64,000 bases of DNA from Marivita geojedonensis (lineage in GTDB: Bacteria; Pseudomonadota; Alphaproteobacteria; Rhodobacterales; Rhodobacteraceae): the NCBI RefSeq assembly GCF_002115805.1, contig NZ_JFKC01000017.1:1-64000 (forward strand), given 5' to 3'. The notes beneath the pieces were generated by a model. That model saw nothing but the letters and a program-made list of their open reading frames with translations, searched no databases and was not told where the DNA came from. Within the stretch, counting starts at the first letter, position 1. The number at the start of each line of letters is the position of its first letter. Shown here in pieces: positions 48,019 through 57,454 of this stretch. The translations under genes and the position numbers were made by a program.

Positions 48019-48186
48019 CGCCAGCGGTCCGCGCAGGGCGGTCATTGTACAGCCTGACATGCACCCCTAGCGTATCGCTGAAATCGGCGTGAGGGACGGA
48101 TTTCCTGTCTACACAGGACCCCAAACCGTGCTATCCTGAATCATTAATTAATTTTTCGACCACCCTTTTTAACAAATGGTAATCCC

Positions 48187-48516
48187 ATGCTTGTTTTCGA
48201 TCTATTTTCGAACAAGGCCTTTTTGGTCATCACTGCCGGTGTCGGCTATGCTGTTGCAACAATCCTGATGAAGCTCGCGTCCCAGGACACGACAACGATC
48301 GTCGTCGGCGCAATCGCCCTCATGTTGGCGGCCGTCGTTACCGCTGAAATCCTCCTCTTGCGTCAGGTCGATCTGGGTCTCGCCTACATTGCCATCATGG
48401 CAACCGAGACGCTGCTTGTCCTCTGCGCAACCTACTTCGTGGGGCAACCGCTCAGCAGTCGCGAACTTGCCGGAGGTGCGTTGGTCGTGGCGGGCGTTAT
48501 CGTCGTCAGCATGTGA
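48187..48516 (+). CDS. Small four-helix transporter-like protein (SMR/half-EamA)
   Basis: This 109-aa protein is nearly all hydrophobic, with four helices as in the small multidrug-resistance family and the single halves of EamA transporters (AGVGYAVATILMKLAS at helix 1, LAYIAIMATETLLVLCATYFVG in the middle). The acidic residue usually found in SMR helix 1 (Glu14) is not obvious. The ribosome site is weak. It would need to dimerise to work. The upstream 168 bases are AT-rich, fitting a promoter; the protein is of uncertain substrate. Confidence 0.75.
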   Translation: MLVFDLFSNKAFLVITAGVGYAVATILMKLASQDTTTIVVGAIALMLAAVVTAEILLLRQVDLGLAYIAIMATETLLVLCATYFVGQPLSSRELAGGALVVAGVIVVSM

Positions 48517-48556
48517 CACGCAAAAACAGCCTGCGGGCTTTGACCCGCAGGCAGTG

Positions 48557-49318
48557 TCACTGACGGATGCGCCAGCCTGTCTTGAAGATCAGCCAGATGA
48601 TCGCAAGGCAGAGCAACGTAAAGCCCGCGATCGCCAGAAGGCTCAGACCGATGGGCACATCGGCCAGTCCGAAGAACGACCAGCGGAAGCCCGACACAAG
48701 GTACACCACCGGGTTGAAGAACGAGATCGTCTGCCACACCGGTGGCAGCATCGAGATCGAATAGAACGACCCGCCAAGGAACACCAAAGGTGTGACCACC
48801 AAGAGCGGGATCAGCTGCAGCTGTTCGAAATTACCGGCCCAGATGCCGATGATGAACCCGAACAGCGCAAAGCTGAGACAGGTCAGCACAAGGAAGGCCA
48901 GCATCGCAAGCGGGTGCTGGATGCTCAGATCAACGAAAAGCGCCGAGGTAGCAAGGATCACCACCCCGATGAACAGCGCCTTTGTCGCCGCCGCACCGAC
49001 ATAGCCCAGAACGATTTCCAGAAAGTTGATCGGCGCGGACAGCAGTTCGTAGATCGTGCCGATGAATTTCGGGAAGTAAATCCCGAAAGACGCGTTGGAA
49101 ATCGCCTGCGTCATCACCGACAGCATGATCAGCCCCGGCACGATGAACGCGCCGTAGGACACACCCTCGACCTGATCGATCTGGCTGCCGATGGCGGCAC
49201 CAAAGACCACGAAATACAGCGAGGTCGAAATCACCGGAGACACGAAGCTCTGCAACAGCGTTCGGAAAAAGCGCGACATCTCGAAGACATAGATCGCGCG
49301 GATGGCCTGCCAGTTCAT
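48557..49318 (-). CDS. ABC-2-type transporter permease
   Basis: This 253-aa membrane protein has about six helices and the ABC-2 permease pattern: [22 protein letters not shown] near the start, [15 protein letters not shown], and the terminal [28 protein letters not shown]. It overlaps its ATPase partner by four bases, so they form one exporter. The family includes exporters of drugs, polysaccharides and lipid-linked compounds; the substrate here is unknown. Confidence 0.9.
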   Translation of the reverse strand: MNWQAIRAIYVFEMSRFFRTLLQSFVSPVISTSLYFVVFGAAIGSQIDQVEGVSYGAFIVPGLIMLSVMTQAISNASFGIYFPKFIGTIYELLSAPINFLEIVLGYVGAAATKALFIGVVILATSALFVDLSIQHPLAMLAFLVLTCLSFALFGFIIGIWAGNFEQLQLIPLLVVTPLVFLGGSFYSISMLPPVWQTISFFNPVVYLVSGFRWSFFGLADVPIGLSLLAIAGFTLLCLAIIWLIFKTGWRIRQ

Positions 49319-50247
49319 GCCGCATCCTCCTGTTTGGACACCAGCCCGACGAAAATATCCTCAAGCGAGTTCTGCCGAGTCTGCAGGTCCCGCAGCACCA
49401 GACCCGCCTCGCTCACTTCGCGGATCAGCGTTGCGATCCCGGTGCGGTCCTGCGCGGTGTCGTAGCAATACACCAACACCTGCCCGTCCTCTTCGATCCG
49501 CAGACCCCGATCAGCCAAAGCCTCGGGCAACGCGTCAACCGGATCGTGCAATTCGATCCGCAATTCCTTCTGTCCCAACCGCGTCATCAGCGCGGTCTTT
49601 TCCTCGACCAGCAGAATTTCACCCTTGTTGATCACCCCAATCCGGTCGGCAATCGCCTCGGCCTCTTCGATGTAATGAGTGGTCAGGATGATCGTCACAC
49701 CGGCCTCTTTCAGCCCGGCCACGATCTCCCACATGTCGCGGCGCAACTCGACATCGACACCCGCTGTCGGCTCATCCAGAAACAGCACACGCGGCTCATG
49801 AGCGAGAGCCTTGGCAATCAGCACCCGCCGCTTCATCCCACCGGACAATTCCATGATCCGGTTGTCGCGTTTGTCCCAGAGCGAGAGTTCCCGCAGGATG
49901 CGCTCCAGCAGCGCATCATCCTTGGGTTTACCAAACAGCCCGCGCGAAAACCGAACCGTGTTCATCACCCGCTCGAACGGCTCCAGATTGATCTCCTGCG
50001 GCACCAGACCCACCAGCGACCGCGCGCCGCGATAGTCCGTGACAACGTCATGCCCGCCCACGATGATCGTGCCGGAGGTCGGCTGCGTGATCCCGCAGAT
50101 CGTCGAAATGAGCGTCGTCTTGCCCGCGCCGTTGGGGCCAAGCAGCGCCAGAATCTCGCCTTCGTGAATATCGAGCGATGCGCCTTTCAGGGCTTCGAAC
50201 CCATCTTTGTAGGCTTTGCGGACATTGCTGATCCGGACCATCGGCAT
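49315..50247 (-). CDS. ABC transporter ATP-binding protein (ABC-2 type)
   Basis: This 310-aa nucleotide-binding subunit pairs with the overlapping permease. Walker [11 protein letters not shown] (37-46), signature [15 protein letters not shown], Walker [14 protein letters not shown] and the switch-loop histidine in [12 protein letters not shown] are all present. A C-terminal extension of about 70 residues follows the ATPase core. The exporter is divergent from the EamA gene with 148 bases between the starts. Confidence 0.94.
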   Translation of the reverse strand: MPMVRISNVRKAYKDGFEALKGASLDIHEGEILALLGPNGAGKTTLISTICGITQPTSGTIIVGGHDVVTDYRGARSLVGLVPQEINLEPFERVMNTVRFSRGLFGKPKDDALLERILRELSLWDKRDNRIMELSGGMKRRVLIAKALAHEPRVLFLDEPTAGVDVELRRDMWEIVAGLKEAGVTIILTTHYIEEAEAIADRIGVINKGEILLVEEKTALMTRLGQKELRIELHDPVDALPEALADRGLRIEEDGQVLVYCYDTAQDRTGIATLIREVSEAGLVLRDLQTRQNSLEDIFVGLVSKQEDAA

Positions 50248-50395
50248 GACGCGGCCCTCCTTTTCAAACGGACAGAGGACTTACCTAATACAGCGCCCGC
50301 CAGACGCAATCCCGATTGCCGTGCATCAGAACGCAAGAGGTGTGCAGGTCGTTTTTGGACCTGACGTTTCTGCCCGCTGCGCCTATGGCTGGGTC

Positions 50396-51376
50396 ATGAC
50401 CTCCCAATCCGACTCGAACGTTGCGCGTGGCATCACGTTGATCTGCATCGGCGTCTTTGCCATTTCGATCAACGACATGCTGATCAAGGCGCTGTCCGGT
50501 GGCTACCCGCTGCACCAGATCGTGTTCACGCGCACGGCCATCGGGATCTTCTTCTCCGCTCTGATGCTGCATCTTGAAGGCGGGCTGTCGCTCCTGCGCA
50601 CCAGCCGCCCCGGCCTGCATGTTCTGCGCGGGCTGACACTGGTCGCTGCAAACATGACCTTCTTCGCCTCGCTGGCGGTCCTGCCGCTTGGCCTGACCAC
50701 CGCGCTATTCTTCGTCGGCCCGCTTTTCATCACGCTGTTCAGCTTTCTCTTCCTCGGGGAAAAGGTCGGCCCGCTGCGGCTCGGCGCGATCGTCTTCGGC
50801 TTTCTCGGCGTGATCGTCATGCAGGAACCGTGGGGCGACGGCTCTGTCTACGGGCCACCGTGGCTCTTTGCTCTGCCCATGATCGCCGCGTCGCTTTATG
50901 CCGCGATGGCCGTGATGACCCGAGCACTGGGGGTCAAGAGCACCGCCGCCGCACTGACCATCTACAACCAGCTGATGTTTCTCGCGGTCTCATCGCTGTT
51001 CTTCCTGATCGTCGGGGACGGCAAGGCCGATCCCGGCCCCGATGCACCCAGCCTGCACTTCCTGCTGCGCGCCTGGGTCTGGCCCGGCAATCAGGACTGG
51101 CCGCTCTTCATCCTGACGGGCATCTGCAACGGCATCATCGCCTATTGCGTCACTGCGGCGTACCGCATGGCCCCGTCGGCCAGCATCGCGCCCTTCGAAT
51201 ATATCGGCCTGCCACTGGCGATCTTCTGGGGTTGGCTGTTCTTTGCCGAATGGCCCACACCCGCGATCTGGGCAGGTTGCGCGATGATCCTCGGCGCGGG
51301 CCTTTTCGTATTCCTGCGCGAGCGTCAGAAGGGCAAGGTCATCGTCCCAAAACGCCCCGGCAGCCGCACGGGCTGA
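50396..51376 (+). CDS. EamA-family drug/metabolite transporter
   Basis: This 326-aa protein has ten membrane helices made of two EamA repeats, typical of drug/metabolite (RhaT-like) transporters. The repeats are visible in FTRTAIGIFFSALMLHLEGG...LGLTTALFFVGPLFITLFSFLFLGEKV and in AYRMAPSASIAPFEYIGLPLAIFWGWLFFAEWP, each ending in a helix pair with a conserved Glu/Pro. The ATG at 50396 was chosen because the family N-terminus begins there; the longer frame has no membrane character. The substrate is unknown. Its stop lies inside a perfect hairpin. Confidence 0.88.
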   Translation: MTSQSDSNVARGITLICIGVFAISINDMLIKALSGGYPLHQIVFTRTAIGIFFSALMLHLEGGLSLLRTSRPGLHVLRGLTLVAANMTFFASLAVLPLGLTTALFFVGPLFITLFSFLFLGEKVGPLRLGAIVFGFLGVIVMQEPWGDGSVYGPPWLFALPMIAASLYAAMAVMTRALGVKSTAAALTIYNQLMFLAVSSLFFLIVGDGKADPGPDAPSLHFLLRAWVWPGNQDWPLFILTGICNGIIAYCVTAAYRMAPSASIAPFEYIGLPLAIFWGWLFFAEWPTPAIWAGCAMILGAGLFVFLRERQKGKVIVPKRPGSRTG

Positions 51377-51399
51377 CACCTCCGGTATCGGAGGTGTCA
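51374..51399. terminator. Hairpin at the end of the EamA gene
   Basis: TGACACCTCCG GTAT CGGAGGTGTCA is a perfect 11-bp stem that includes the stop codon of the EamA gene. It lies between it and the convergent hemE. There is no T-tract, so it may act mainly by RNA stability. Confidence 0.6.
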
Positions 51400-51425
51400 A
51401 AACGCGTTCACGGGTTTTGGCGGGT

Positions 51426-52460
51426 TCAGGCGCCGCGCACCGTGTCGATCATAAGTTTCACGTTCTCGGGGTCTGCATCCGGCGTGATCCCGTGACCAAG
51501 ATTGAAGATATGCGGCCCGTTCTTGAGCGCATCCACAACCTTGCGGGTCTCATCGACCAACTCCTGCCCGCCTGTCACCATGTGGCGCGAGGCCAGATTG
51601 CCCTGCACACAGCCACCCGGCTGAACATGCTCGGCCACCCATTCCGGCGTCACGCTGTCATCGACGGCGACGCAGTCCGCGCCGGTTGCTGCGTGGAACC
51701 CGATATACCCGTCGCCCGCCTGACGCGGGAAGGCAATCACGGGAATCCCCGGATGACGGCGCTTGATCTCTTCGGTGATGACCTTGGCGGGGTACTTGGC
51801 GTAGCGCTCGAAATCGTCGCCCTTGAGCGATCCGGCCCAGCTGTCGAAAATCTTGACCACCTCGGCACCCGCGTCGATCTGCGCCGACAGGTAGTCGATT
51901 GTGCTTTCGGTCAGCCGTTCAAGAATGGCCTCGAACAGCGCGCGGTTTTCTTCCTTGAGCGCATGCGCCGGCCCCTGATCGGGCGTGCCGCGCCCTGCGA
52001 TCATATAGGTGGCCACCGTCCACGGCGCTCCGGCAAAGCCGATCAGCGTGGTTTCTTCCGGCAATTCGCGGCGCAGGATGCGCACGGTCTCGTAGACCGG
52101 GTTGAGCGTGTCGTGGATCATCTCGCCCTTGCCCAGCTTGTCGAACTCGGCCTGCGTGGTGATCGTCGACAGGCGCGGGCCTTCGCCCGTCACAAACCAA
52201 AGATCCGCGCCCAGCGCCTGCGGCAAGAGCAGAATGTCGGCAAACAGGATCGCCGCATCGAAGCCGTAGCGGCGGATCGGCTGCAAGGTGACCTCGGCGG
52301 CCAGCTCGGAATTGTAGCAGAGCGACAGGAAATCCCCGGCCTGCGCGCGGGTCGCGCGGTATTCGGGCAGGTAACGTCCGGCCTGACGCATCATCCAGAT
52401 CGGCGGGGTCGGAAGAGTTTCGCCCGCAAGGGCACGGAGGATGGTTTTTGTCTGGCTCAT
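51426..52460 (-). CDS. hemE: Uroporphyrinogen decarboxylase
   Basis: HemE decarboxylates the four acetate groups of uroporphyrinogen III to coproporphyrinogen III in haem (and, if present, chlorophyll) synthesis. The 344-aa protein has the active-site segments [17 protein letters not shown] and [13 protein letters not shown], plus the signature NLGHGI near the end. The ATG at 52460 was chosen; an earlier in-frame start only extends into the regulatory gap. It is divergent from hemC with a 101-base gap. Confidence 0.96.
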   Translation of the reverse strand: MSQTKTILRALAGETLPTPPIWMMRQAGRYLPEYRATRAQAGDFLSLCYNSELAAEVTLQPIRRYGFDAAILFADILLLPQALGADLWFVTGEGPRLSTITTQAEFDKLGKGEMIHDTLNPVYETVRILRRELPEETTLIGFAGAPWTVATYMIAGRGTPDQGPAHALKEENRALFEAILERLTESTIDYLSAQIDAGAEVVKIFDSWAGSLKGDDFERYAKYPAKVITEEIKRRHPGIPVIAFPRQAGDGYIGFHAATGADCVAVDDSVTPEWVAEHVQPGGCVQGNLASRHMVTGGQELVDETRKVVDALKNGPHIFNLGHGITPDADPENVKLMIDTVRGA

Positions 52461-52508
52461 CAGGTCTTTCCTTGTCACTAGCCTTCGGATCAACCCTCTA
52501 AAGCCATA

Positions 52509-52538
52509 TGTCAAGACAAGCATGGTTGTCAGGACAAG
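52509..52538. promoter_or_regulatory. Tandem TGTCNNGACA palindromes between hemE and hemC
   Basis: TGTCAAGACAAG (52509-52520) and TGTCAGGACAAG (52527-52538) repeat 11 of 12 bases at 18-base spacing. Each contains the dyad TGTC-NN-GACA. They are 23 bases upstream of the hemC start and 49 upstream of hemE, suiting a shared operator. Confidence 0.5.
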
Positions 52539-52561
52539 TTTACACGCATAAAGATCGATTC

Positions 52562-53524
52562 ATGACGATAGACCTGCCCACACCCGACCAACCCCTGAAC
52601 ATCGGCACCCGCGGTTCCCCGCTGGCATTGGCTCAGGCCTACGAAACCCGCGAACGCCTGTCCAAGGCCTTCGATCTGCCGTTCGAGGCGTTCAACATCG
52701 TGGTCATCAAGACCACCGGTGACGACCGCACGCTGATCGATGCGGACCGCCCGCTCAAGGAGATCGGCAACAAGGGTCTCTTCACCAAGGAAATCGAAGA
52801 AGCGATGCTCGAAGGCCGGATCGATATTGCCGTGCATTCGATGAAGGACATGCCCGTGGCACAGCCCGAGGGTCTGATGCTCGACTGCTACCTGCCGCGT
52901 GAAGACGTGCGCGATGCGTTCATCTCACATAATGTCACGCGCATCGCCGACCTGCCCTCGGGCGCGATTGTCGGCACATCGTCGCTGCGTCGCCGGGCAC
53001 AGCTGATGAACCGCCGGCCCGACCTCAACGTGGTCGAATTCCGGGGCAACCTGCAGACGCGCCTGAAAAAGCTCGAAGACGGAGTGGCCTCCTGCACGTT
53101 CCTCGCCATGGCAGGTCTGAACCGGCTCAAGATGGACGACGTTCCCAAGACCGCCATCGAAACCGACGACATGCTGCCCGCCGTAGCCCAGGGCGCAATC
53201 GGCATCGAACGCCGGGTGAACGATGAGCGCGCCGCACAGATGCTGGCTGCGATCCACGACACGCCCACAGGCCAACGCCTCGCCGCCGAACGCGCGTTCC
53301 TTGAAGCGCTGGACGGCTCCTGTGAAACGCCGATTGCCGGTCTTGCCGAACTTGACGGCGACACGCTCCGCCTGCGCGGCGAGGTGCTGCGTCCGGACGG
53401 GTCAGAGGCACATGCGGACGAAATCAGCGGACCAATCGCAAACGGTGCCGAGATGGGCAAAACCCTCGCCCGCACGCTTCTCGACCGCGCGGGTCCGGGC
53501 TTCTTCGACTGGCACGGCGCATAA
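52562..53524 (+). CDS. hemC: Hydroxymethylbilane synthase (porphobilinogen deaminase)
   Basis: HemC links four porphobilinogens into hydroxymethylbilane in haem synthesis. The 320-aa protein has IGTRGSPLALAQ near the start, IKTTGDDR, the KDMP segment, IVGTSSLRRRAQL and the cofactor motif LDGSCETPI. C254 binds the dipyrromethane primer. The ATG at 52562 was chosen over 52508 because the family N-terminus starts here and the longer frame would cover the putative operator. hemC and hemE share the regulatory gap. Confidence 0.96.
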   Translation: MTIDLPTPDQPLNIGTRGSPLALAQAYETRERLSKAFDLPFEAFNIVVIKTTGDDRTLIDADRPLKEIGNKGLFTKEIEEAMLEGRIDIAVHSMKDMPVAQPEGLMLDCYLPREDVRDAFISHNVTRIADLPSGAIVGTSSLRRRAQLMNRRPDLNVVEFRGNLQTRLKKLEDGVASCTFLAMAGLNRLKMDDVPKTAIETDDMLPAVAQGAIGIERRVNDERAAQMLAAIHDTPTGQRLAAERAFLEALDGSCETPIAGLAELDGDTLRLRGEVLRPDGSEAHADEISGPIANGAEMGKTLARTLLDRAGPGFFDWHGA

Positions 53525-53536
53525 AGCCTGTGCCGG

Positions 53537-54343
53537 TCACTCCGGCACGGCAAAAGTCAGCGATGCCCAAAGGCTTTCCCAAACCGGGTCATTCTCGGCC
53601 TTCGCTTCAAGCGGTCGCAGAACCACCGCATCGGCCAGATAGGCATGGCCCGGCTGCACAGGCAGGCGCACACGTCCCTCGGCATCCGTTCGATGCAGGG
53701 TCACGTCGACCTCTCCTCCGGGTGCCATGTCAAAGAGTTCAACCTGCGCATCCGCGCGCGGTTCGCCATTATAGAGAACCCGGATCGGAAACCCGCTGCT
53801 CACATCGTCCGTATAGGGGTTCGCCTCTGCGATGATCTCGGTTTCCAGTCCAACCTCGGCGTCTGCCCCGGCCCCGTCACCCACCGCAATCAGGCTCTTG
53901 GCGTAGCGACTGTAGAGCTCTACGAACCCGGTCTCAGGCAACCCCCGCGCCGCGTGTTCGGCCAGCACACCCTCGAAATCCTTGTGCTCGACGAAATTCA
54001 CGAATTTCTGCCACTCGCGATAGGTCAGCGTATAGTCACGGGTCTGGTGAATGATCACACACAGCCCGTCGCGCGGTGCCTCGAAGTTCAAGGCAGGCCG
54101 GTCGCCGGCACGCCCGGGGACCGCAGCCACCTCATCGCCGCAGCGCGTATCGAAGCGTTCGAAATTGCGGGGCAGATAGGATTGCTCTGCCCCGCCAAAG
54201 TTCTCGCCCACCCGGAGTGTTGCCACGAGCGGTCCGCCCGGCGGCACCTGATAGGCTTCGGGCGCGATCCAGAATTCGTGCGCCACGACCGGCGCCGGAA
54301 GCAGCGCGACGGTCAGGGCCAGAAAGGTGTTGCGGACTGTCAT
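53537..54343 (-). CDS. DUF4198 exported protein
   Basis: This 268-aa exported protein has a signal peptide (about 1-20, cleavage after VVAHE) and a DUF4198 pattern beginning HEFWIAPEAYQVPPG. DUF4198 proteins are often encoded near cobalt/nickel or TonB transport genes and may bind metal with His and Glu residues; here H22 and E23 are at the mature N-terminus. A transporter is not adjacent. It is coupled to the SRPBCC gene by a four-base overlap and lies 12 bases from the convergent hemC. Confidence 0.82.
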   Translation of the reverse strand: MTVRNTFLALTVALLPAPVVAHEFWIAPEAYQVPPGGPLVATLRVGENFGGAEQSYLPRNFERFDTRCGDEVAAVPGRAGDRPALNFEAPRDGLCVIIHQTRDYTLTYREWQKFVNFVEHKDFEGVLAEHAARGLPETGFVELYSRYAKSLIAVGDGAGADAEVGLETEIIAEANPYTDDVSSGFPIRVLYNGEPRADAQVELFDMAPGGEVDVTLHRTDAEGRVRLPVQPGHAYLADAVVLRPLEAKAENDPVWESLWASLTFAVPE

Positions 54344-54807
54344 GCGGAACGTGCCACCTTGCTTTCGATATCACGCGCATAATCGGCCATACGCTTTTTA
54401 ACCTTCTTGTTGATGCCCGACCGCGCCAGCTTGAAGGACTGCACGAGAAGCCGCGCCGACAGGGTCTTTGGCGCCATCTTGAACACCAGATTCACCCGCG
54501 TCCGGTTTGGCGACAACGGCACCAGTTCGATTCGGGTATTGGTTTCCAGACCACCCGAGGCGCCCGAAAAGGCAAGCAGCTGTGGCGCATCAAGTTCTTC
54601 CAGAGCGATATTCGCCGTGCGCTCTTTGCCGCGAAACCGAAATTTTGCCTCCCAGCCCTCGCCCGGCTGAGGCATCGCTCCGCGATAGCTGCGCCGCACG
54701 TCGATTCCCCGCCGCATCGCCCGGCGTTCCAGAACGTCAAAAGCGGTCAATTCAGCGAAGACGTGCTCCATCGGGGCCTCGACATCTTCGGTTGCGGTCA
54801 CTTGCAT
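54340..54807 (-). CDS. SRPBCC (START/polyketide cyclase-like) family protein
   Basis: This 155-aa protein resembles the SRPBCC fold, a lipid or hydrophobic-ligand cavity, opening MQVTATEDVEAPMEHVFAELTAFDVLERRAMRRG and followed by strands such as TRIELVPLSPNRTRVNLVFKMAPKTLSARLL. The basic C-terminal helix (SFKLARSGINKKVKKRMADYARDIESK) is typical. It overlaps the DUF4198 gene by four bases. The ligand is unknown. Confidence 0.8.
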   Translation of the reverse strand: MQVTATEDVEAPMEHVFAELTAFDVLERRAMRRGIDVRRSYRGAMPQPGEGWEAKFRFRGKERTANIALEELDAPQLLAFSGASGGLETNTRIELVPLSPNRTRVNLVFKMAPKTLSARLLVQSFKLARSGINKKVKKRMADYARDIESKVARSA

Positions 54808-54846
54808 CGGATTGTCCCTGGTTACGCGGTTAAACCTAAACTTGCG

Positions 54847-55815
54847 TCAATCCAGCGTATCGGCAAGCCAATTGCGCAGCAAAAAATGTGCAATCGCACC
54901 TTTTCGCGCCGGCAAGAGCCCCTGTCTCAGACCTGCCAGCGCATCCATCACGTCCTCCCGACTGGCCCAAAGCGCGTCTTCGATCTCGACCGGATCGATA
55001 TTGATGTCATCCGACAGGGCAATACCCTGACAGCCGAACATCAAAGACGCGGGAAACGGCCACGGCTGGCTGGACAGATAACGCACCTCGCCCACCCGGA
55101 CACCCGCCTCTTCCCAGACCTCCCTGCGAACCGCAGCCTCAATGGTCTCACCCGGCTCGACGAACCCGGCGAGGCAGGAATACATGCCCTCGGGCCATCC
55201 GGGTGACCGGCCCAGAAGCACCTTGTTGCCATGGGTGATGAGCATGATCACGACCGGATCGGTCCTGGGGAAATGGCTTGCCCCGCAGGCCTGACATACC
55301 CTCTGCCACCCAGCCTGCGTGACATCGCTCTGCGCGCCGCACCGGGCACAGAACCCATGTGTCTCATGCCAGCCGAGAATCGCCTTGGCCGTTGCCGCAA
55401 GCTCTGCATCCCGCGGGGACAGAGCCGTCATCACGCTGCGCAATTCGGCAAAACCGTGATCGTCCGGCAAGGTCGGATGGCGCTGTTCGCTTCGATCGAT
55501 GAACGCCCCCACCTCGCTGATGTCCTCGTCCGGCACCCAGGCCGAAATGTCATGCGCAAACCGCGCCGCGCCGTCTTCACGGCCCAGAAGAATCGGGGAC
55601 TCGCGCGCTTCTTTCAGAATCGGGTGATCCAGCGGGAGCCGCACAAGACTGCGCTCCGATCCCTCTCCGGTCAGCAGCGGCTTGCCTTTCCACAGCACAA
55701 TGGTTCGGGTCGCCGGGTCCTGCAGAACCGCCGCAAGCGCCGGAACGTCGCCACGCAGCTCTGCCGCGCGATCAAGCGCCGATCCGCCAAAGGTCACCTG
55801 CTCTGCCGTGCGCAT
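54847..55815 (-). CDS. nudC: NAD(+)/NADH diphosphatase
   Basis: NudC cleaves NAD(H) and, in known cases, removes NAD caps from RNA. The 322-aa protein has an N-terminal domain, a zinc ribbon (CARCGA...CQACGASHFPR) and the Nudix box in GFVEPGETIEAAVRREVWEEAGV with the SQPWPFPASLM motif that marks NudC. The ATG at 55815 was chosen for AGGGGG upstream; a longer frame adds a basic stretch without counterpart. Confidence 0.94.
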   Translation of the reverse strand: MRTAEQVTFGGSALDRAAELRGDVPALAAVLQDPATRTIVLWKGKPLLTGEGSERSLVRLPLDHPILKEARESPILLGREDGAARFAHDISAWVPDEDISEVGAFIDRSEQRHPTLPDDHGFAELRSVMTALSPRDAELAATAKAILGWHETHGFCARCGAQSDVTQAGWQRVCQACGASHFPRTDPVVIMLITHGNKVLLGRSPGWPEGMYSCLAGFVEPGETIEAAVRREVWEEAGVRVGEVRYLSSQPWPFPASLMFGCQGIALSDDINIDPVEIEDALWASREDVMDALAGLRQGLLPARKGAIAHFLLRNWLADTLD

Positions 55816-55939
55816 TCCGTTCTGCCCCCTGCTGCTGCCCTTTCGCGATGCCACGTCCCACCGGAAAGAACAATCCACCCGACCGCTTTTGCCCCGCCGG
55901 ACGGCTTGCAATCCGATGGACCTTTGCCTATGTGACGGG

Positions 55940-56038
55940 GCGAGAGGTTGGCGCGGGCGAGCACCTCGCCAACCCGGTCAGGTCCGGAAGGAAGCAGCCG
56001 TAACGAGCCATGCTTGGGTCGTTGTCCAGCCTCTCACC
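55940..56038 (+). ncRNA. ffs: Signal recognition particle RNA (4.5S, small type)
   Basis: The conserved SRP domain core GTCCGGAAGGAAGCAGCC (55982-55999) is present. The ends pair as GAGAGGTTGG (near 55942) with CCAGCCTCTC (to about 56035), with one G-T pair, giving a single hairpin of about 100 nt, the usual small bacterial form. The RNA binds Ffh to target membrane proteins. It lies between nudC and the phosphatase on the plus strand; exact ends are estimated. Confidence 0.93.
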
Positions 56039-56047
56039 TTACCCCTC

Positions 56048-56557
56048 TCAATCCTCATGGCGCAGGAATGTCGCCGGTTCGCGTTTCGCAGCCTTGGCCC
56101 AGGCCATCTGCTCTGCGGTTTCCACGGCACAGGCGCGCACGGCGCGCAGCCGGTCCAGCGCATCTTCAGGCGCTTCTCCCAACTCGATCATCAGTCGCAG
56201 CGCCACCATGCCGGACCGGCCACAGCCGCCCCGGCAATGGACAAGGATTCGGCCTCCGCCCATCAGCGCCCGACGGGCATTTGCACTGATCTCGGGCCAG
56301 GCCTCTTCGAACTCGGCATCCGGCACACCAAAGTCATGAATCGGCAGATGCTCCCACCGGCATCCGGCATCCACCAGATGCCGCCAAAGGTCCGCCGCAC
56401 CGGCCGCGACAAGCTCGATCTCGCTCACAAGTGAGATCACGATGGCCGGCTTCCATTCGATCAGATGCTGCACGTCGCCGGCATAATCCCCGTCCGCACC
56501 CGGGATTGGGGAAATCGCAAGGATGCCCTGACCGGCGGAAACCGCGTAGACGATCAT
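56048..56557 (-). CDS. Protein-tyrosine/dual-specificity phosphatase-like protein
   Basis: This 169-aa cytoplasmic protein has the cysteine-phosphatase P-loop HCRGGCGRSG: nucleophile C108 and phosphate-binding R114 fit the HCx5R pattern. A general acid in HDFGVPD (D75 or D80) is a candidate. The substrate is unknown. The ATG at 56557 was chosen because the family N-terminus begins there and the longer frame is only the shadow of the next gene. The peptidase upstream ends one base before its start. Confidence 0.85.
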   Translation of the reverse strand: MIVYAVSAGQGILAISPIPGADGDYAGDVQHLIEWKPAIVISLVSEIELVAAGAADLWRHLVDAGCRWEHLPIHDFGVPDAEFEEAWPEISANARRALMGGGRILVHCRGGCGRSGMVALRLMIELGEAPEDALDRLRAVRACAVETAEQMAWAKAAKREPATFLRHED

Positions 56558-56558
56558 C

Positions 56559-57392
56559 TCAGAGCCTTTGTGCCCCGAACGTGTCGCAACTGCGGATATC
56601 GCCGCTCTGATAGCCGGTGGCAAACCAGCGCGACCGCTGTTCGGACGTGCCATGGGTAAAGGTGTGCGGCTGCGACACACGGCCCGCGCGTTCCTGAAGG
56701 TGATCGTCGCCGATCATCCGGGCCGCATTCAACGCCTCTTCCAGATCGCCGGGTTCAAGCAATCCGTCCACCGACCGCGCCCAGACACCGGAGAGGCAAT
56801 CGGCCTGCAATTCCAGCCGCACCGTCAGCGCATTGGCCTGCGTTTCACCCACGACCTGGCGGCGCTCGTTGACCTGCCCCAGAATCCCAAGCTCGTTCTG
56901 AACGTGATGCGCCACCTCATGGGCGATCACATAGGCAGCGGCAAAATCGCCGCGCGCGCCAAGCTGTCGGGACAGGGTCGCAAAGAACTGCGTATCCAGA
57001 TAGGCCTTTTCGTCCGCAGGACAGTAGAACGGACCTGTTGCCCCGCTGGCATTGCCACAGGGCGAGGCTGTGACGCTGGAAAACAGCACCAGCACCGGTG
57101 GCTCATAGGGGCGGCCGACCTGTGACGGGAAAATTTCGCCCCAAACCTGTTCCGTTGTTGCCAGCACCCGCGACGAAAACTCGGCCGCGCGTTGTTCCTC
57201 AGCGGTCAGTTCACGCGGGGTCGAGGACGCCTGCGTCGTCTGCTGCAGCAGAGGCGTGACATCGATTCCCGCAAAATAACCGATTGCCAGCACAACCAGC
57301 AGGCCAACGCCCCCCAGACCGGCCTTGCCGCCGCCACCGCTTCGGCGGCGATCCTCAATGTTGCGGCTGCCGCGAATGCCTCTCAGACGCAT
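56559..57392 (-). CDS. Neutral zinc metallopeptidase (YpfJ-like)
   Basis: This 277-aa inner-membrane or exported protein has one N-terminal helix (about 25-45) after a basic, glycine-rich leader, then a zinc peptidase domain with HEVAHH (H158, E159, H162). Its active site faces the periplasm. The C-terminal half carries the conserved SSVTASPCGNASGATGPFYCPADEKAYLD segment and HTFTHGTSEQR. The native substrate is not known. The phosphatase gene follows immediately. Confidence 0.9.
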   Translation of the reverse strand: MRLRGIRGSRNIEDRRRSGGGGKAGLGGVGLLVVLAIGYFAGIDVTPLLQQTTQASSTPRELTAEEQRAAEFSSRVLATTEQVWGEIFPSQVGRPYEPPVLVLFSSVTASPCGNASGATGPFYCPADEKAYLDTQFFATLSRQLGARGDFAAAYVIAHEVAHHVQNELGILGQVNERRQVVGETQANALTVRLELQADCLSGVWARSVDGLLEPGDLEEALNAARMIGDDHLQERAGRVSQPHTFTHGTSEQRSRWFATGYQSGDIRSCDTFGAQRL

Positions 57393-57454
57393 GTCATCCC
57401 CCAGATACGTTCCGGGACATGATACACAGGGATTTGACCGGGGATAGCCCCCTG

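Noticed and set aside
52527-52544. TGT-N12-ACA match before hemC (possible PpsR/CrtJ site)
   Set aside because: A six-base constraint is expected by chance in a gap this size often enough, and no photosynthesis genes are in the window. It is kept only as part of the TGTCNNGACA repeat observation.
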